From: Nephrocerus scutellatus
Taxonomy: Eukaryota; Arthropoda; Insecta; Diptera; Pipunculidae
Direction: 5' to 3'
NCBI GenBank assembly: GCA_947095585.1
Contig: OX352763.1
Location: 44,690,010 to 44,754,009 of the forward strand
DNA length: 64,000 nucleotides
Shown here: positions 55,076 to 64,000 of the stretch, one piece after another
Layout of the letters: each line of letters begins with the position of its first letter
Position numbering within the stretch: the stretch's first letter is position 1
Notes under the pieces: generated by a model
The model's input: the letters and a program-made list of their open reading frames with translations, nothing else
Databases searched by the model: none
What the model was told of the DNA's origin: nothing
Made by a program: the position numbers and the translations under genes

Positions 55076-55752
55076 TCGCTGGCCAAGGCAACTACAACGC
55101 CGAGTTCATTCTCTGATGTGCTGAGCTGATAACAGGAAAGTTCTGCTTGTGGAAGCTGTAACATCATGCTTTAAAAAGTAAACTTACTTTTAAAAAAATA
55201 AATACTTACCACTCGTGCAAGAATTATATCACCTGGCCGGTACCATTTGTACATCTCGACGCGATCTTTCTCTGTGGCGCGGACGTCTTCTTTGCGTAGA
55301 ATGCCTCTGAGAAAATTACCAAGTAAAAAAAATTTTTAAAACTTAGTGTATATATCAACAATACTCCACCTATAAGTTCGCTCTAAAATGTGTTTTCCAA
55401 TGCAAATTACTGAACACTTCGCGAAACGTTGATTCACTTGCAGGACGCGTGCTGTTACGATATCGCCTGCAACTGGGACAATTGTTTGATTTCCAGCGCA
55501 TTTCACTTCGATAAATTTACTCTATAAAAGCATTGCACAGATATTCAAATAGAACCGAATAGAGCTGATTTACTGGCTTACCTTATCCTTATCGCGAATA
55601 TTTACGGTTTCTGCAAGTGTCGAATAAATATAGCCCTGTCGCTCGTATGTGCCTTGGCCGGCAATTGTATTTTCGTCTGAGAGACAAAGCCGTTGTCCCG
55701 GCAAACAAATCAAACTGGATTGTGTCATTTCCAATTCATGTAAAGAACCCAT
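54949..55752 (-). CDS. Csl4: Csl4 / EXOSC1, RNA exosome cap subunit (copy B)
   Basis: Exons 55752-55582, 55521-55370, 55306-55210 and 55155-54949. The 208-residue frame and all splice sites are intact. Two changes from copy A fall at family-conserved positions: Gly to Glu in IYSTLA-G/E-TV (end of exon 1) and Ser to Trp in EMYK-S/W-YRPGD (S1 domain, TCG to TGG). Both are radical. Copy A keeps the residue expected from animal EXOSC1 at both sites, so copy B may be drifting. Otherwise as copy A. Confidence 0.9.
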
Positions 55753-55825
55753 ATTCTACGATCTAATATCTTTAGTATTTCAGTGAACCTTAAAAGGTAG
55801 TGCGCGAACTTCTCAAAATAAAGTG

Positions 55826-55894
55826 ATGTCGGTGTCGCGTTTTATTGCCAAGCAGACAATCGGTCAGGTGGTTCTGGATCTATTATCTGGTTAG
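55826..55894 (+). other. Divergent 22-codon frame, possible orphan first exon (copy B)
   Basis: Identical peptide and spacing to 41971-42039. Confidence 0.4.
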
Positions 55895-55975
55895 CCTTTT
55901 CTTTTGTCTCGGTCTCGGCAAATAGCAAATAAAAACCAAAATCCATAGGCATAGGAGATTGTTTTTTAAAAATAA

Positions 55976-56240
55976 TGTTGATTTTTTTTTCATAAAAACT
56001 ACCCCAGAGCGCGCTCGACCGCAGAACTTTTCAAAAAGGAAATAGAACACGAAAGGCGAAAATCTTTTGTTTACATTTTTTTGTTGCATGTGTTGTTGTT
56101 GTGCTAATATAATGAGGGGTAAATCTCCCAAAATATCAAGAGCTGTTTTAGCTCTACGGTAGAGTCGTTTTGAAGAGGAAACGAACAACTTGACAGCCAA
56201 AAAAAATCTGGGGCAGAGTTTTACGAAAAAAAAATTAACA
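55976..56240 (+). repeat. 'TGTTAAT' MITE, copy B1
   Basis: Counterpart of 42121-42385, flanked by TAA. Confidence 0.75.
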
Positions 56241-56304
56241 TAAGGCTTGATTTACATTTGAGGCATGCGAGAGAAAATGAGCTAGACGATTATAGTTAAA
56301 TTAA

Positions 56305-56553
56305 TGTTAAATTTTTTTTCATAAAAACTCTACCCCAGTATCGCGCTCTACCACAGAACTTTTCAAAAAGGAAATCGAACACGAAAGGCGAAAATCTTTT
56401 GTTTACATTTTTTTTGTTGCATGTGTTGTTGTTGTGCTAGTATAATAAGGGGTAAATCTCCCAAAATATCAAGAGTCGTTTTGAACGGGAAACGAACAAC
56501 TTGACAGCCAAAAAAAAAATTTAGGGCAGAGTTTTACCAAAAAAAAATTAACA
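56305..56553 (+). repeat. 'TGTTAAT' MITE, copy B2
   Basis: Counterpart of 42450-42697, flanked by TAA. Confidence 0.8.
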
Positions 56554-56686
56554 TAAAAGTGTGGTTAGCCAGAAGAGATTTACACTACGAAAATGTTATA
56601 TATTTTTTTTTTTATTGTTGTTTTTCTCGGCAAAACGAACACGAAAAGCGAAAATCTTTTTTTTAACATTATATTTTTGCAAAGTA

Positions 56687-57782
56687 TCGGGTGTTTCAAC
56701 AGGTGCGCTTCAACTTTTCTCCGATAGGGACGGCGAACGACGCCATATTTTTTATTGTTCTTTTGTCATTTGGAAACTTCATTAGTATACATTTCATGAT
56801 ATAATATCAAGCTGACACAACAACTAAAGCCGTTTGACCATTTGAAGCGACGCCGATTCGTGAATTGGGCTCAAGAGCAAATCGAAAATGATGCAGATTT
56901 TCACCGAAAAATCATCTTCAGCGATGAGGCTCACTTTTGGCTAGAAGGATTTGTCAACAAGCAAAATATGCGTTACTGGGCAGAAAGCAACCCACACGTG
57001 ATTCATGAGGCAAATCGAAAATGATGCAGATTTTCACCGAAAAATCATCTTCAGCGATGAGGCTCACTTTTGGCTAGAAGGATTTGTCAACAAGCAAAAT
57101 ATGCGTTACTGGGCAGAAAGCAACCCACACGTGATTCATGAGGCACCGTTGCATCCCGAAAAAGTTACTGTTTGGTGCGGATTACATGCCGGCGGCGTCA
57201 TTGGGCCATATTTTTTCATCGACGATAACGATCGCCACGTTACTGTTAATGGAAATCGGTACCGCGATATGATAAACGATTTTTTTTGGCCGCAATTGAA
57301 TGGAATGGACTTGGACGACATGTGGTTTCAGCAGGACGGGGCCACATGCCACACAGCACACGATACAATCGCGTTATTGAAGACTAAGTTCGATGAGCGT
57401 GTTATTTCGCGAAATGGGCCCGTCCAGTGGCCGCCGCGCTCGTGTGATTTGACACCTCTAGATTATTTTCTTTGGGGTTATGTGAAGTCATTGGTCTATG
57501 CCAATAAGCCGGCGACGTTGCAAAAGCTCAGAGCCAATATTGAACGTGAAATTGCTGGAATTTCGGCCGATTTATGCGAAAGAGTGGTTGAAAATTGGGT
57601 TCAAAGATTGGACTTCGTAAAACGTGCACGCGGTGGTCATGCAAAAGAAGTCGAGTTTCATACTTAAATGTATCATATGTATATATTCAAATTCGTTAAT
57701 AAAAAAAAAAGTTAGTTCAAAAGTCGAACAGTTTGTGTTTTATTCAAAAAAAAAGTCTAAGTGCTCTTATCGAAAAACCCTT
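56687..57782 (+). mobile_element. Mariner-like element, DD41D type (copy B)
   Basis: Same ends and TA flanks as copy A; 1096 bp, i.e. 133 bp longer because of an internal tandem duplication. Confidence 0.85.
56842..57667 (+). pseudogene. Mariner transposase with frameshifting 133-bp duplication (copy B)
   Basis: The segment from GCAAATCGAAAATGATGCAG to GATTCATGAG (56877-57010) is repeated directly (57010-57143). As 133 is not a multiple of 3, the first frame ends at 57022-57024. A second frame (57005-57667) repeats the first catalytic D region and runs to the normal stop with the DD41D motif intact. Also lacks the N-terminal DNA-binding part. Confidence 0.85.
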
Positions 57783-58236
57783 TATATACTAAAAAATATA
57801 TTTACGTCGATTATAGAACTCGCCGGATCAACTGCGGAGGGAGTTTCATTCACTTTTGACGTTTTAGGTATTATAGAATACATCGAATGAAAAGTGAACG
57901 AATGACGGTAATGCAGTTCGAAAAATCGTATTATAGAATTCGCAATTGAAACGCACTTCATAGGAAAAGTTTCATCATAAATTCGCATCAAAACCACTGC
58001 GGATTGATCTATTATCTAAGTCATTGATAGTTGTTGTTCTAGTTTTTTTTGCCATTGAGAATAAACAGTAAGTTTTGGATGATAATAAACAGATTTAATT
58101 TGTTTTAAATACAATTTTTAAACAAATAAATTTTTTTTTATAGAAAACGTACGACCAACCGGGCACAATTTGAAAAGATGGTTAGCCTTGTGTCAGAAAA
58201 TCCATAATTAACACAATTTGTAATTAATTTCACTTA

Positions 58237-58493
58237 TGTTATATTTTTTTTCGTAAAACTCTACCAGAATCGCGCTCGACCCCAGAACTTTTCAAAAAGG
58301 AAATCGAACATGAAAGGCGAAAATCGTTTGTTTACATTTTTTTGCTGCATGTGTTGTTGTTGTGTTAGTATAAAGAGGGGTAAATCTCCCAAAATATCGA
58401 GAGCTGTTTTAGCTCTACGGTAGAGGCATTTTAAAGGGGAAACGAAACGAAACGAAAAATCTGGGGCAGAGTTTTACGAAAAAAAAATTAACA
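58237..58493 (+). repeat. 'TGTTAAT' MITE present only in array copy 2
   Basis: Inserted at TTTCACTTA|ATGTAATG. TTA is duplicated on both sides. The empty site is seen at about 31762-31778 and 44240-44256. TIRs TGTTATATTTTTTTTCGTAA / TGTTAATTTTTTTTTCGTAA. Confidence 0.85.
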
Positions 58494-58535
58494 TTAATGT
58501 AATGTAAAAATGTAAACTTCAAATTCAAAGTCAAA

Positions 58536-58672
58536 CCGGCATTTCATTTGCCGAGGAATAAGGAATTCGAATGTCAAAATCAGCAAAACAGCAGGTTATC
58601 CTATTCAAAAGAAGGAATAAGATAGTGCAATTGTTGTTGTAATTCCTTATTCCTCGGCAAATGAAATACAGC
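58536..58672. repeat. Palindromic 'CTCGGCAAAT' MITE, copy 4
   Basis: Same TIRs and context as 44287-44423. Confidence 0.8.
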
Positions 58673-58823
58673 TAATTTTGACAGTTAGTGATACTACAGT
58701 TCCACTGCGAATCGATTAAATAGTTTTCCGGCGGATTCTATAATACAAAAAATTTCAAATGCGGATCGAATGCGGATTGAAGGAACTCCCGCCGCAGTAA
58801 ATCCGGCGAGTTCTATAATCGAC

Positions 58824-59373
58824 ATGATTTATTTTTACAAGCAAAAAGGATAGAGGGGAATTCCGATCTACCATAGATAGAACGAACAGCCAAAAAATCA
58901 AACTGCGCCAGATTATTAATTAAAAAAAAGACAATAGATCTGCAGGGGAAATATTAAGTCTGTGTTTTTGTTAAACCCGAGCGAGCAGTGTACGTCAAAT
59001 TCATCCGGACTCTTTTGTTCCACTAGGAAATTTTACTCCATTCTCTGTGTTTTTTATTGTGAACCGTGCACGACACAATGTATAAACAATTTTTTTTTTT
59101 ACACTAAAGACTGAAAAAAATATCAGCGTAAGGCAGTGTAAAGCGACATATACACAGGTCAAAAACTCATCAAGCTTGTGAGAGTGGAATAGTGAAAATG
59201 AGACGCGTATACGTTGCGTGTTGTTGATTGAAGCAAAATCAAAATGTTTAGCTTTTTGCGCTGTCGGGTATTCAGCATTGACATTGGTGATTGCCTCCTT
59301 GATCATGCATATACTCTCGATTTTCAAAATTTTACTGTCTCACAATTTGCAAAATCCTACTTCTGACACCAAT
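58824..59373. other. Array-block sequence, copy 2
   Basis: Counterpart of 32102-32717, with the minus-strand open frame 59001-59327. Confidence 0.5.
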
Positions 59374-60499
59374 TGTTACGAAATTCAGGCTTTCGAGTTC
59401 GTAAAGGATTTTGCAAATAAAACACAACACTAGTTTATCTATTTATCTATATATATAAAAATCAATTGCTGTTCGTTAGACTGGCTAAAACTCGACAACG
59501 GCTGAACCGATTTTGCTAATTTTGGTCTTAAATTATTTGTGGAAGTCCAGAAAAGGTTTAAAAGGTGAACTCAGCCCCGCTAGGTGGCGCTGGTATCGTT
59601 TTTTTCTGAAAATTCTTATTTATGGAACGATTTGGCTCAAATTCACACCATATAATATTTAAATAAAAAGAAAGTCGTTGACAAACGTGGACCTGATAGG
59701 TGGCGCTGGTGTCTTTTTATTTCCGAGGTGGGTCAGTGTGTATGAGGTCAGTGGGCGGGAGGTCAGTGGGTGTGAGGTCAGTGGGTGTGAGTTCAGTGGG
59801 CGGGAGGTCTGTGGGTGTGAGGTCATTGGGTGTGAGTTCAGTGGGTGTGAGTTCAGTGGGCGGTGGGTCAGTGTGTATGAGGTCAAAGGGTGGGTGGTCA
59901 GTGGGTGTGAGGTCAGTGGGTGTGAGTTCAGTGGGCGGTGGGTCAGTGTGCATGAGGTCAATGGGCGGGAGGTCAGTGGGTGGAAGGAAGGAAGCTGGGA
60001 AACGCGGGTGTAAGTGGGCGTGGCGTCAGTGGGCGGGTAGCAAAGCGCCCGGGAACAGCTAGTTAATTTATAAGTAACAACTTTAATTCACAAACAGTAA
60101 TAATAACACAAGTTCACAATTTATGCTGGTGATAACTTTAAATGTACACAAGAACACTTTACAATAAATCTCTTAGGTAGTAGCTTAATCACTTTACAAT
60201 AACTTTTACAACCGCACTGGTTAAATTCCTATTCAGTAATAATTTTGCTTCAGCCTAACGCCTCTATTTATACTCAATCAAAAGCTTCCAGAAACTTTCA
60301 ATATTGTAGACAGTAATATCCAGAAAATTGTATCCTTATTTCCTTATTTACAACTTACGATACTTATATGCAATGAGTCTTCTTCTAAAAATAGACTACT
60401 TGTTCAATCATGTTCTTTTACAAAAACCGGACAAACCGCACAAACCGGTTTGACTACTTGTTTGACCAGTACACAATGATTCAAACATGCAGGCGGTTA
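59374..60499 (-). repeat. Gypsy LTR, array copy 2 (outer end lost)
   Basis: TGTTACGAAATTCAGG start with the primer site before it. Split by a Helitron. It ends abruptly at GCAGGCGGTTA and joins UTP6-upstream sequence, a deletion of about 950 bp relative to the other units. Confidence 0.8.
59438..60062 (+). mobile_element. Non-autonomous Helitron, array copy 2
   Basis: TC start, hairpin, CTAG end (60059-60062), inserted in A|T as in copy 0. The 15-bp minisatellite (about 59735-59990) differs in unit number and order from the other copies. Confidence 0.85.
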
Positions 60500-61086
60500 T
60501 TGGGGTAAATCTCAAGACATTAAGATCTGATGGATGCGAATTTCGATCTATCGTAGATTAGGGAAAACGAACCACTTGACAGCCAAAAAATCAATCTGCG
60601 CCAGATTATTAATGAATAAACGTCATGAGTTCCATTAATTGGTTTTTTAAACGTAAGTTGGATAACTTGACAGACATAACAGCAAACTGTTGGTACAAAC
60701 AAAACACAATCCACCAATTGTTTTTTTGTCGTATTTTGTTTTGTTTTAGAAATCTGCGCTCGAGTTCAGATTTTTTCTCGAAAAAACGAACATGAAAGCC
60801 GAGAATCTTTTGTTTACATTATTTTGTTGTTGCAGTTAATGAAAAGAGTGGTAAATCTCCCAAAATATCAAGAGCTGTTAGAGGGGAAATCCGATCTACC
60901 GTAGATTGGTTTTTTAGAAAAACGCTAGATTTTAAAAAAAACACGACATTAGTAGTTCCAAATTTTGGGTTCAATGGCTTTTGGCTACTTGCTACTGCTA
61001 CTGTCACTTTAAAAGTAATAAAAATAAATAATTACAGATTTTTGAACGCACGTTTTAAAAATATCAAGACTTTAATTGGGCTATGC
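60500..61086 (+). repeat. Truncated third array unit (UTP6 upstream region only)
   Basis: Matches 34790-35390, including the MITE and the TTTTGGGTTCAATGGCTTTTGG stretch, then stops at GGGCTATGCC. No UTP6 exon follows. Beyond it the sequence is unrelated. Confidence 0.8.
60727..60950 (+). repeat. 'TGTCGT' MITE, array copy
   Basis: TGTCGTATTTTG to AACACGACA, with an internal loss of about 10 bp (CATGTGTTGTTG reduced). Confidence 0.65.
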
Positions 61087-61283
61087 CCCTCACAAATTAT
61101 GTAAAAAGCTTTAATATGAATTTTCATCCCGATAAGTTCAGCCGTCTGGGCTGTAGAGTGGACACAGACAGACATACAGAAAGACAGAGATTTTTTTATT
61201 TTCGCTTTTTCTGACTCATGAGATACGGTAATGGGTAAATCTGAAAAAATCCCACAGCGATGCAGCAATCGTCCGTGTCATTC

Positions 61284-62200
61284 ATCATCATCATTATATA
61301 TGGCTCTACAACCGGTGTCCGGTCCTGGCCTCCAGCAAAAAATCTCTCCACCAGCGGGACCGGCTCGCTGTCGTGTTCCATAAATCCTACCGCAAAGGTC
61401 TTTCCGAGCAGGATATTCTTCGCTCATGCGAGCTAGGTGTCCTGCCCACCGGAGCCTACCAAGCTTAATTCTCTTCACGATGTCGACATCGCGGTAACGC
61501 TCGCAGATTTCATCACTATAGAATCTCCGGAATAGCCCTTCCTCACATACGGGGCCAACAATTCTCCGTAAGACTTTTCTCTCGAACGCGGCTAAGAGGT
61601 GCACCCAAGTCTCGGATCCAAATATAAGTACTGGTATGACCATTGTGGATTTGAATAGTCTTAACAGACTATAGTAGGCTTTGTTGGCTTTAAGAAACCG
61701 TGCGCGTATTTCTGGTTCCATGCTGTTATCGGTTGCTATAGTTGTCATTTACTACTTTAAAGCCGATAACGGTGGGTTTCACTATTTTGCTGACTAGAAA
61801 CCCCACCCCGAGCACATGATGTCTTGCATGACAGCTGTAATAAATGTCATATTCTGATTTTTGTAAGACACCATTCCCCGTCCATCGCATCTCCTGAATT
61901 GCTGTTATGTCAGCATTATATTTAGACTGGGTATCAGCCAGCTGCTGTGCAGCTCGAGCTTTATACAGTAAGCGTACGTAACGTTCCATGAGAAAATTCT
62001 TAAATCGTTTAGCCGTCTTCGTTGCCGTGGTCGTCGTCGTTCATTAGTGTATCCGGCTGATTTGGGGTTCCGTAATATGGTTTTTTTTATGGGCGAGGTT
62101 ATTGGTTTGAAGGGACTAGCCCAATCATTTCGCTTTTCCTGTATTGGAGGAAAATTACCAGCGGCCACCACGTGGAGGTTTGATCGCACTTCCACCAGTC
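61284..62200 (-). pseudogene. LINE of the 13.5-kb family with most of pol deleted
   Basis: Runs leftward: a 5' stretch with NDLRIFSWNV (endonuclease start, about 61990-62010), then AAQQLADTQSKYNADITAIQ and EMRWTGNGVLQKSEYDI. At about 61740 it jumps to the RT tail (SMEPEIRARFLKANKAYYS, FGSETWV, YERYRDVDIVKRIKLGRLRW). The 3' end is GATGATGATGA at 61284-61294. It keeps both ends of the family but has lost the catalytic RT. Confidence 0.75.
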
Positions 62201-62470
62201 AGAGATAGTTGCGGCCACATGCATTTCTGAAGCATTCTGTGTTATTCGCCCTACTCTGCTGATGGCTGACCGCCCGTTGTCACACATGTTTTCTTATTTT
62301 ATAAACTGATTTAAATTGAAATCTCGCAAGAAACCGCAAGTGCTTTATGTGTGTATATGCATCGAGAAAGAAATTTACTAATACACACGGTTCAAATATA
62401 AATCAAGCATTACAAATCTCCACTCGAACTCAGATTTTTTTTCGGCAAATCGAACACGAGAGGCATGTTA
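62201..62470. other. Possible LINE 5' UTR and spacer
   Basis: Non-coding. The part up to about 62290 may be the 5' UTR of the minus-strand LINE. Confidence 0.3.
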
Positions 62471-62584
62471 GGAGGAATAAGGAATTAAAACAACAATTGC
62501 ACGATCTTATTCCTCTTTGGAATAAGAAAAGCTGCTGTTTTGCTGGTTTTCAAATTCTAATTCCTTATTCCTCGGCAATAAAAT
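62471..62584. repeat. Palindromic 'CTCGGCAAAT' MITE, copy 5
   Basis: GGAGGAATAAGGAATT and AATTCCTTATTCCTCGGCAA pair, with CAACAATTGCAC and CTGCTGTTTTGCTGG inside. The left outer end is degenerate. Confidence 0.65.
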
Positions 62585-62589
62585 ACGCC

Positions 62590-62762
62590 TGTTGTTGTAT
62601 TTTAGGGAAAATAGTGATAATGGTAAATCTCCCAATATATACAGATCTATTAGAGGGGAATTTCGATTTACCGTAGATTTGTTTTATTTAGATAAAACGA
62701 ATAAGATTGATTTTTTAGCTGTAAAAATAATCTGCGCCTGATTTTTAATGAAAATAAAACAA
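62590..62762 (+). repeat. 'TGTCGT'-type MITE fragment
   Basis: TTGTTGTATTTTAGGGAAAA, GGTAAATCTCCC, GAGGGGAATTTCGATTTACC and GTAGATTTGTTT match the family core. Its ends are not defined. Confidence 0.45.
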
Positions 62763-63380
62763 CTTTACAGTCCACCACGAAGCGGTCGCCAATCGGGTTT
62801 TGTAGCAAATGAAATGGACCAACTTGACAACCAAACGGGATATCAGTGACAGCTATGTATATTAAATAAAAAAATTGTAAGTACGTACATACATTAAACT
62901 AAATGTGGATTTAGACTATAGTTAAATTCAAATTGTTGTAAGCCAGAAGAGATTGAAACTAGAAGAATGTTATAGTTATTTTATCAATAACAGCATGGTA
63001 ACATTTAAATATATAATTCTTCTCTCTTCAGGGTAAGAACAATTTAAATTTAACAGAGGTCCTGCTAATTTTTTCAAACATGGCTATTGTTAATCACGAG
63101 AGTATTCACAACAAAGAAAAGGGCACAATTTTGAACGAATAAATAAAAACTTTTCAACGAAAATTATTAATGCGAAAAAGGAAGGATGGCCACTATAGAG
63201 AGAGAGAGAGAAGAAAAACGTCGTCTGTTTGACATCTTTCCTCCATTTTGGTTTGTGCTGCCGACGATGTCAAATCAACCACCTCATCGCGTTCACACCA
63301 GGCCTCGCACCAGTCGTGTGTTCAGTGGTGGCGCTAACATTGCCGGCTGGCCTAAAGGATTAATCCTTTAGTCATCGATA
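62763..63380. other. No host gene; possible 3' LTR of the Bel/Pao element
   Basis: A (GA)n run lies at 63197-63212. The region next to the pol end (about 63060-63380) is where the 3' LTR should be, but its partner is outside the window. A 61-codon plus-strand frame at 63186 is not convincing. Confidence 0.35.
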
Positions 63381-63382
63381 TT

Positions 63383-64000
63383 ATCTGGGAGCGGCAGTAG
63401 ACACAATTTAACTATCGGTCTCGTGAGTGTGATGTCTTGACATTTTAGTGTGACAGTGCGGATAAGACCGTCAGTACCTGCATGAATAGCAGTGATTCGG
63501 CCCATTGCCTATTTTGCTGGTGGGCAAAGTTCGTTTTTGATGAGGACCAGATGACCGACCTTGAAGTTGGCGTTCGTCCTGAGCCATTTAGGACGTTGCT
63601 GCAGTCTTGACAGATATTCAGTATACCATACCTTCCAAAAATGTTGATACATTTGTTGGATTTGCTGATATCGATTGAGACGATGCGATTGGATGTCAAG
63701 CAATGATGGTTCTGGAATGGTGATGGGTGGCTATCCGAAGAGAAAGTGACCGGGAGTGAGAGTGGTGTAGTCCTCGGGGTCATCCGACATGGGACACAAT
63801 GGCCTCGAATTCAGGCAAGCTTCTATCTGGCACAATAGTGTTGTCATCTCTTCGAAGGTGAGTAATGTATTGCCGATGATTCTTCGAAGATGGTGTTTGA
63901 CTGACTTCACCCCTGCCTCCCATAGGCCTCCGAAGTGTGGTGAAGCGGGCGGGTTGAAGCGCCAATTCGTGTTGTCTTGAGCTAGCATTGTGGCGACTTC
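63383..64000 (-). pseudogene. Bel/Pao-type retrotransposon pol, integrase C-terminal end (partial)
   Basis: Runs leftward from the window edge. [20 protein letters not shown] and [11 protein letters not shown] are the end of a Pao-type integrase core, including the Glu of the D-D-35-E triad in [15 protein letters not shown] and LTPGHFLFG follow. After a TAG (about 63733) the same frame goes on with the family-typical tail KVGHLVLIKNELCPPAKWAM and HAGTDGLIRTVTLKC, to the stop near 63383. Integrase inserts the element DNA. The premature stop suggests an inactive copy, unless it is a sequencing error. Confidence 0.85.

Larger units (their letters stand above)
57806..58823. mobile_element. Large TIR element 'GTCGATTATAG', array copy 2
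   Basis: Same ends as the other copies. Contains the Harbinger-like MITE (58237-58493) and the palindromic MITE (58536-58672). Confidence 0.7.
30655..61086. repeat. Tandem array, period about 13.98 kb (UTP6-Csl4 units)
   Basis: Positions x and x+13971 match almost base for base over 33842-40300 and 47820-54290. The offset becomes 13855 after a 116-bp deletion in the second copy (near 54305) and 13988 after a 133-bp duplication in its mariner. The transposon block at 30655-33842 recurs at about 43800-47816 and 57785-60499. A third unit starts again (60500-61086 equals 34790-35390, after a deletion of about 950 bp) and stops before UTP6. Coding differences between full units are few, so the duplication is recent, or is an assembly artefact of two haplotypes. 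Confidence 0.9.

Noticed and set aside
63186..63371. 61-codon plus-strand frame near the right edge
   Set aside because: Begins in a GA-repeat and lies where the retrotransposon LTR is expected, with no family support.

Overview
This window looks like a repeat-rich, AT-rich dipteran genome, probably a brachyceran fly of the tephritid type. That placement is inference. It rests on fly-like short introns (about 60-85 bp in real genes), a 17.6/297-type LTR retrotransposon primer site, a DD41D ('rosa'-type) mariner, Helitrons, many TIR MITEs and several LINE families. Most of the sequence is transposable-element debris. Only a few host genes are visible.

Layout. 1-3.5 kb: the 5' part of a gypsy-group LTR retrotransposon on the minus strand (pol protease end, gag, leader, primer-binding site, LTR), with open frames throughout the visible part. 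3.5-19.3 kb: nested MITEs, a fold-back element holding a LINE tail, a tRNA-derived SINE, and broken LINEs of at least three kinds on both strands. One likely host exon lies at 9248-9442. 20.1-21.3 kb: the last three exons of a plus-strand gene for a single-pass membrane protein, one intron of which has a GC donor; the 9.2-kb exon is phase-compatible and may belong to it. 21.6-21.8 kb: the first coding exon of an unidentified minus-strand gene. 22.5-30.65 kb: MITEs, a Helitron-like repeat with tandem sub-repeats, a Penelope-like GIY-YIG fragment, and a decayed Ty3/gypsy element on the minus strand with LTRs.

30.65-61.09 kb is the centre of interest: a tandem array with a period of about 13.98 kb. 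Each full unit carries a complete UTP6 gene (small-subunit processome; plus strand, five exons, 631 codons) facing, tail to tail, a complete Csl4/EXOSC1 gene (RNA exosome cap; minus strand, four exons, 208 codons), followed by a mariner copy and a 3-4 kb block of transposons. The two gene blocks differ by only a few amino-acid changes. The transposon block occurs three times, and each copy has private insertions or deletions. The third unit breaks off just upstream of where UTP6 would begin. Unequal crossing-over between transposon blocks is the simplest explanation; misassembled haplotypes are the main alternative. Within each unit, the last exon of Csl4 is itself followed by about three decaying tandem copies (285-bp period).

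61.2-64 kb: an internally deleted LINE, more MITEs, and the 3' end of a Bel/Pao-type pol on the minus strand.

The two recognisable host genes act in related steps. UTP6 helps assemble the pre-18S rRNA processing complex, and Csl4 is part of the exosome that trims and degrades rRNA precursors and other RNAs. Everything else is mobile DNA, much of it showing how successive insertions were nested and then copied.
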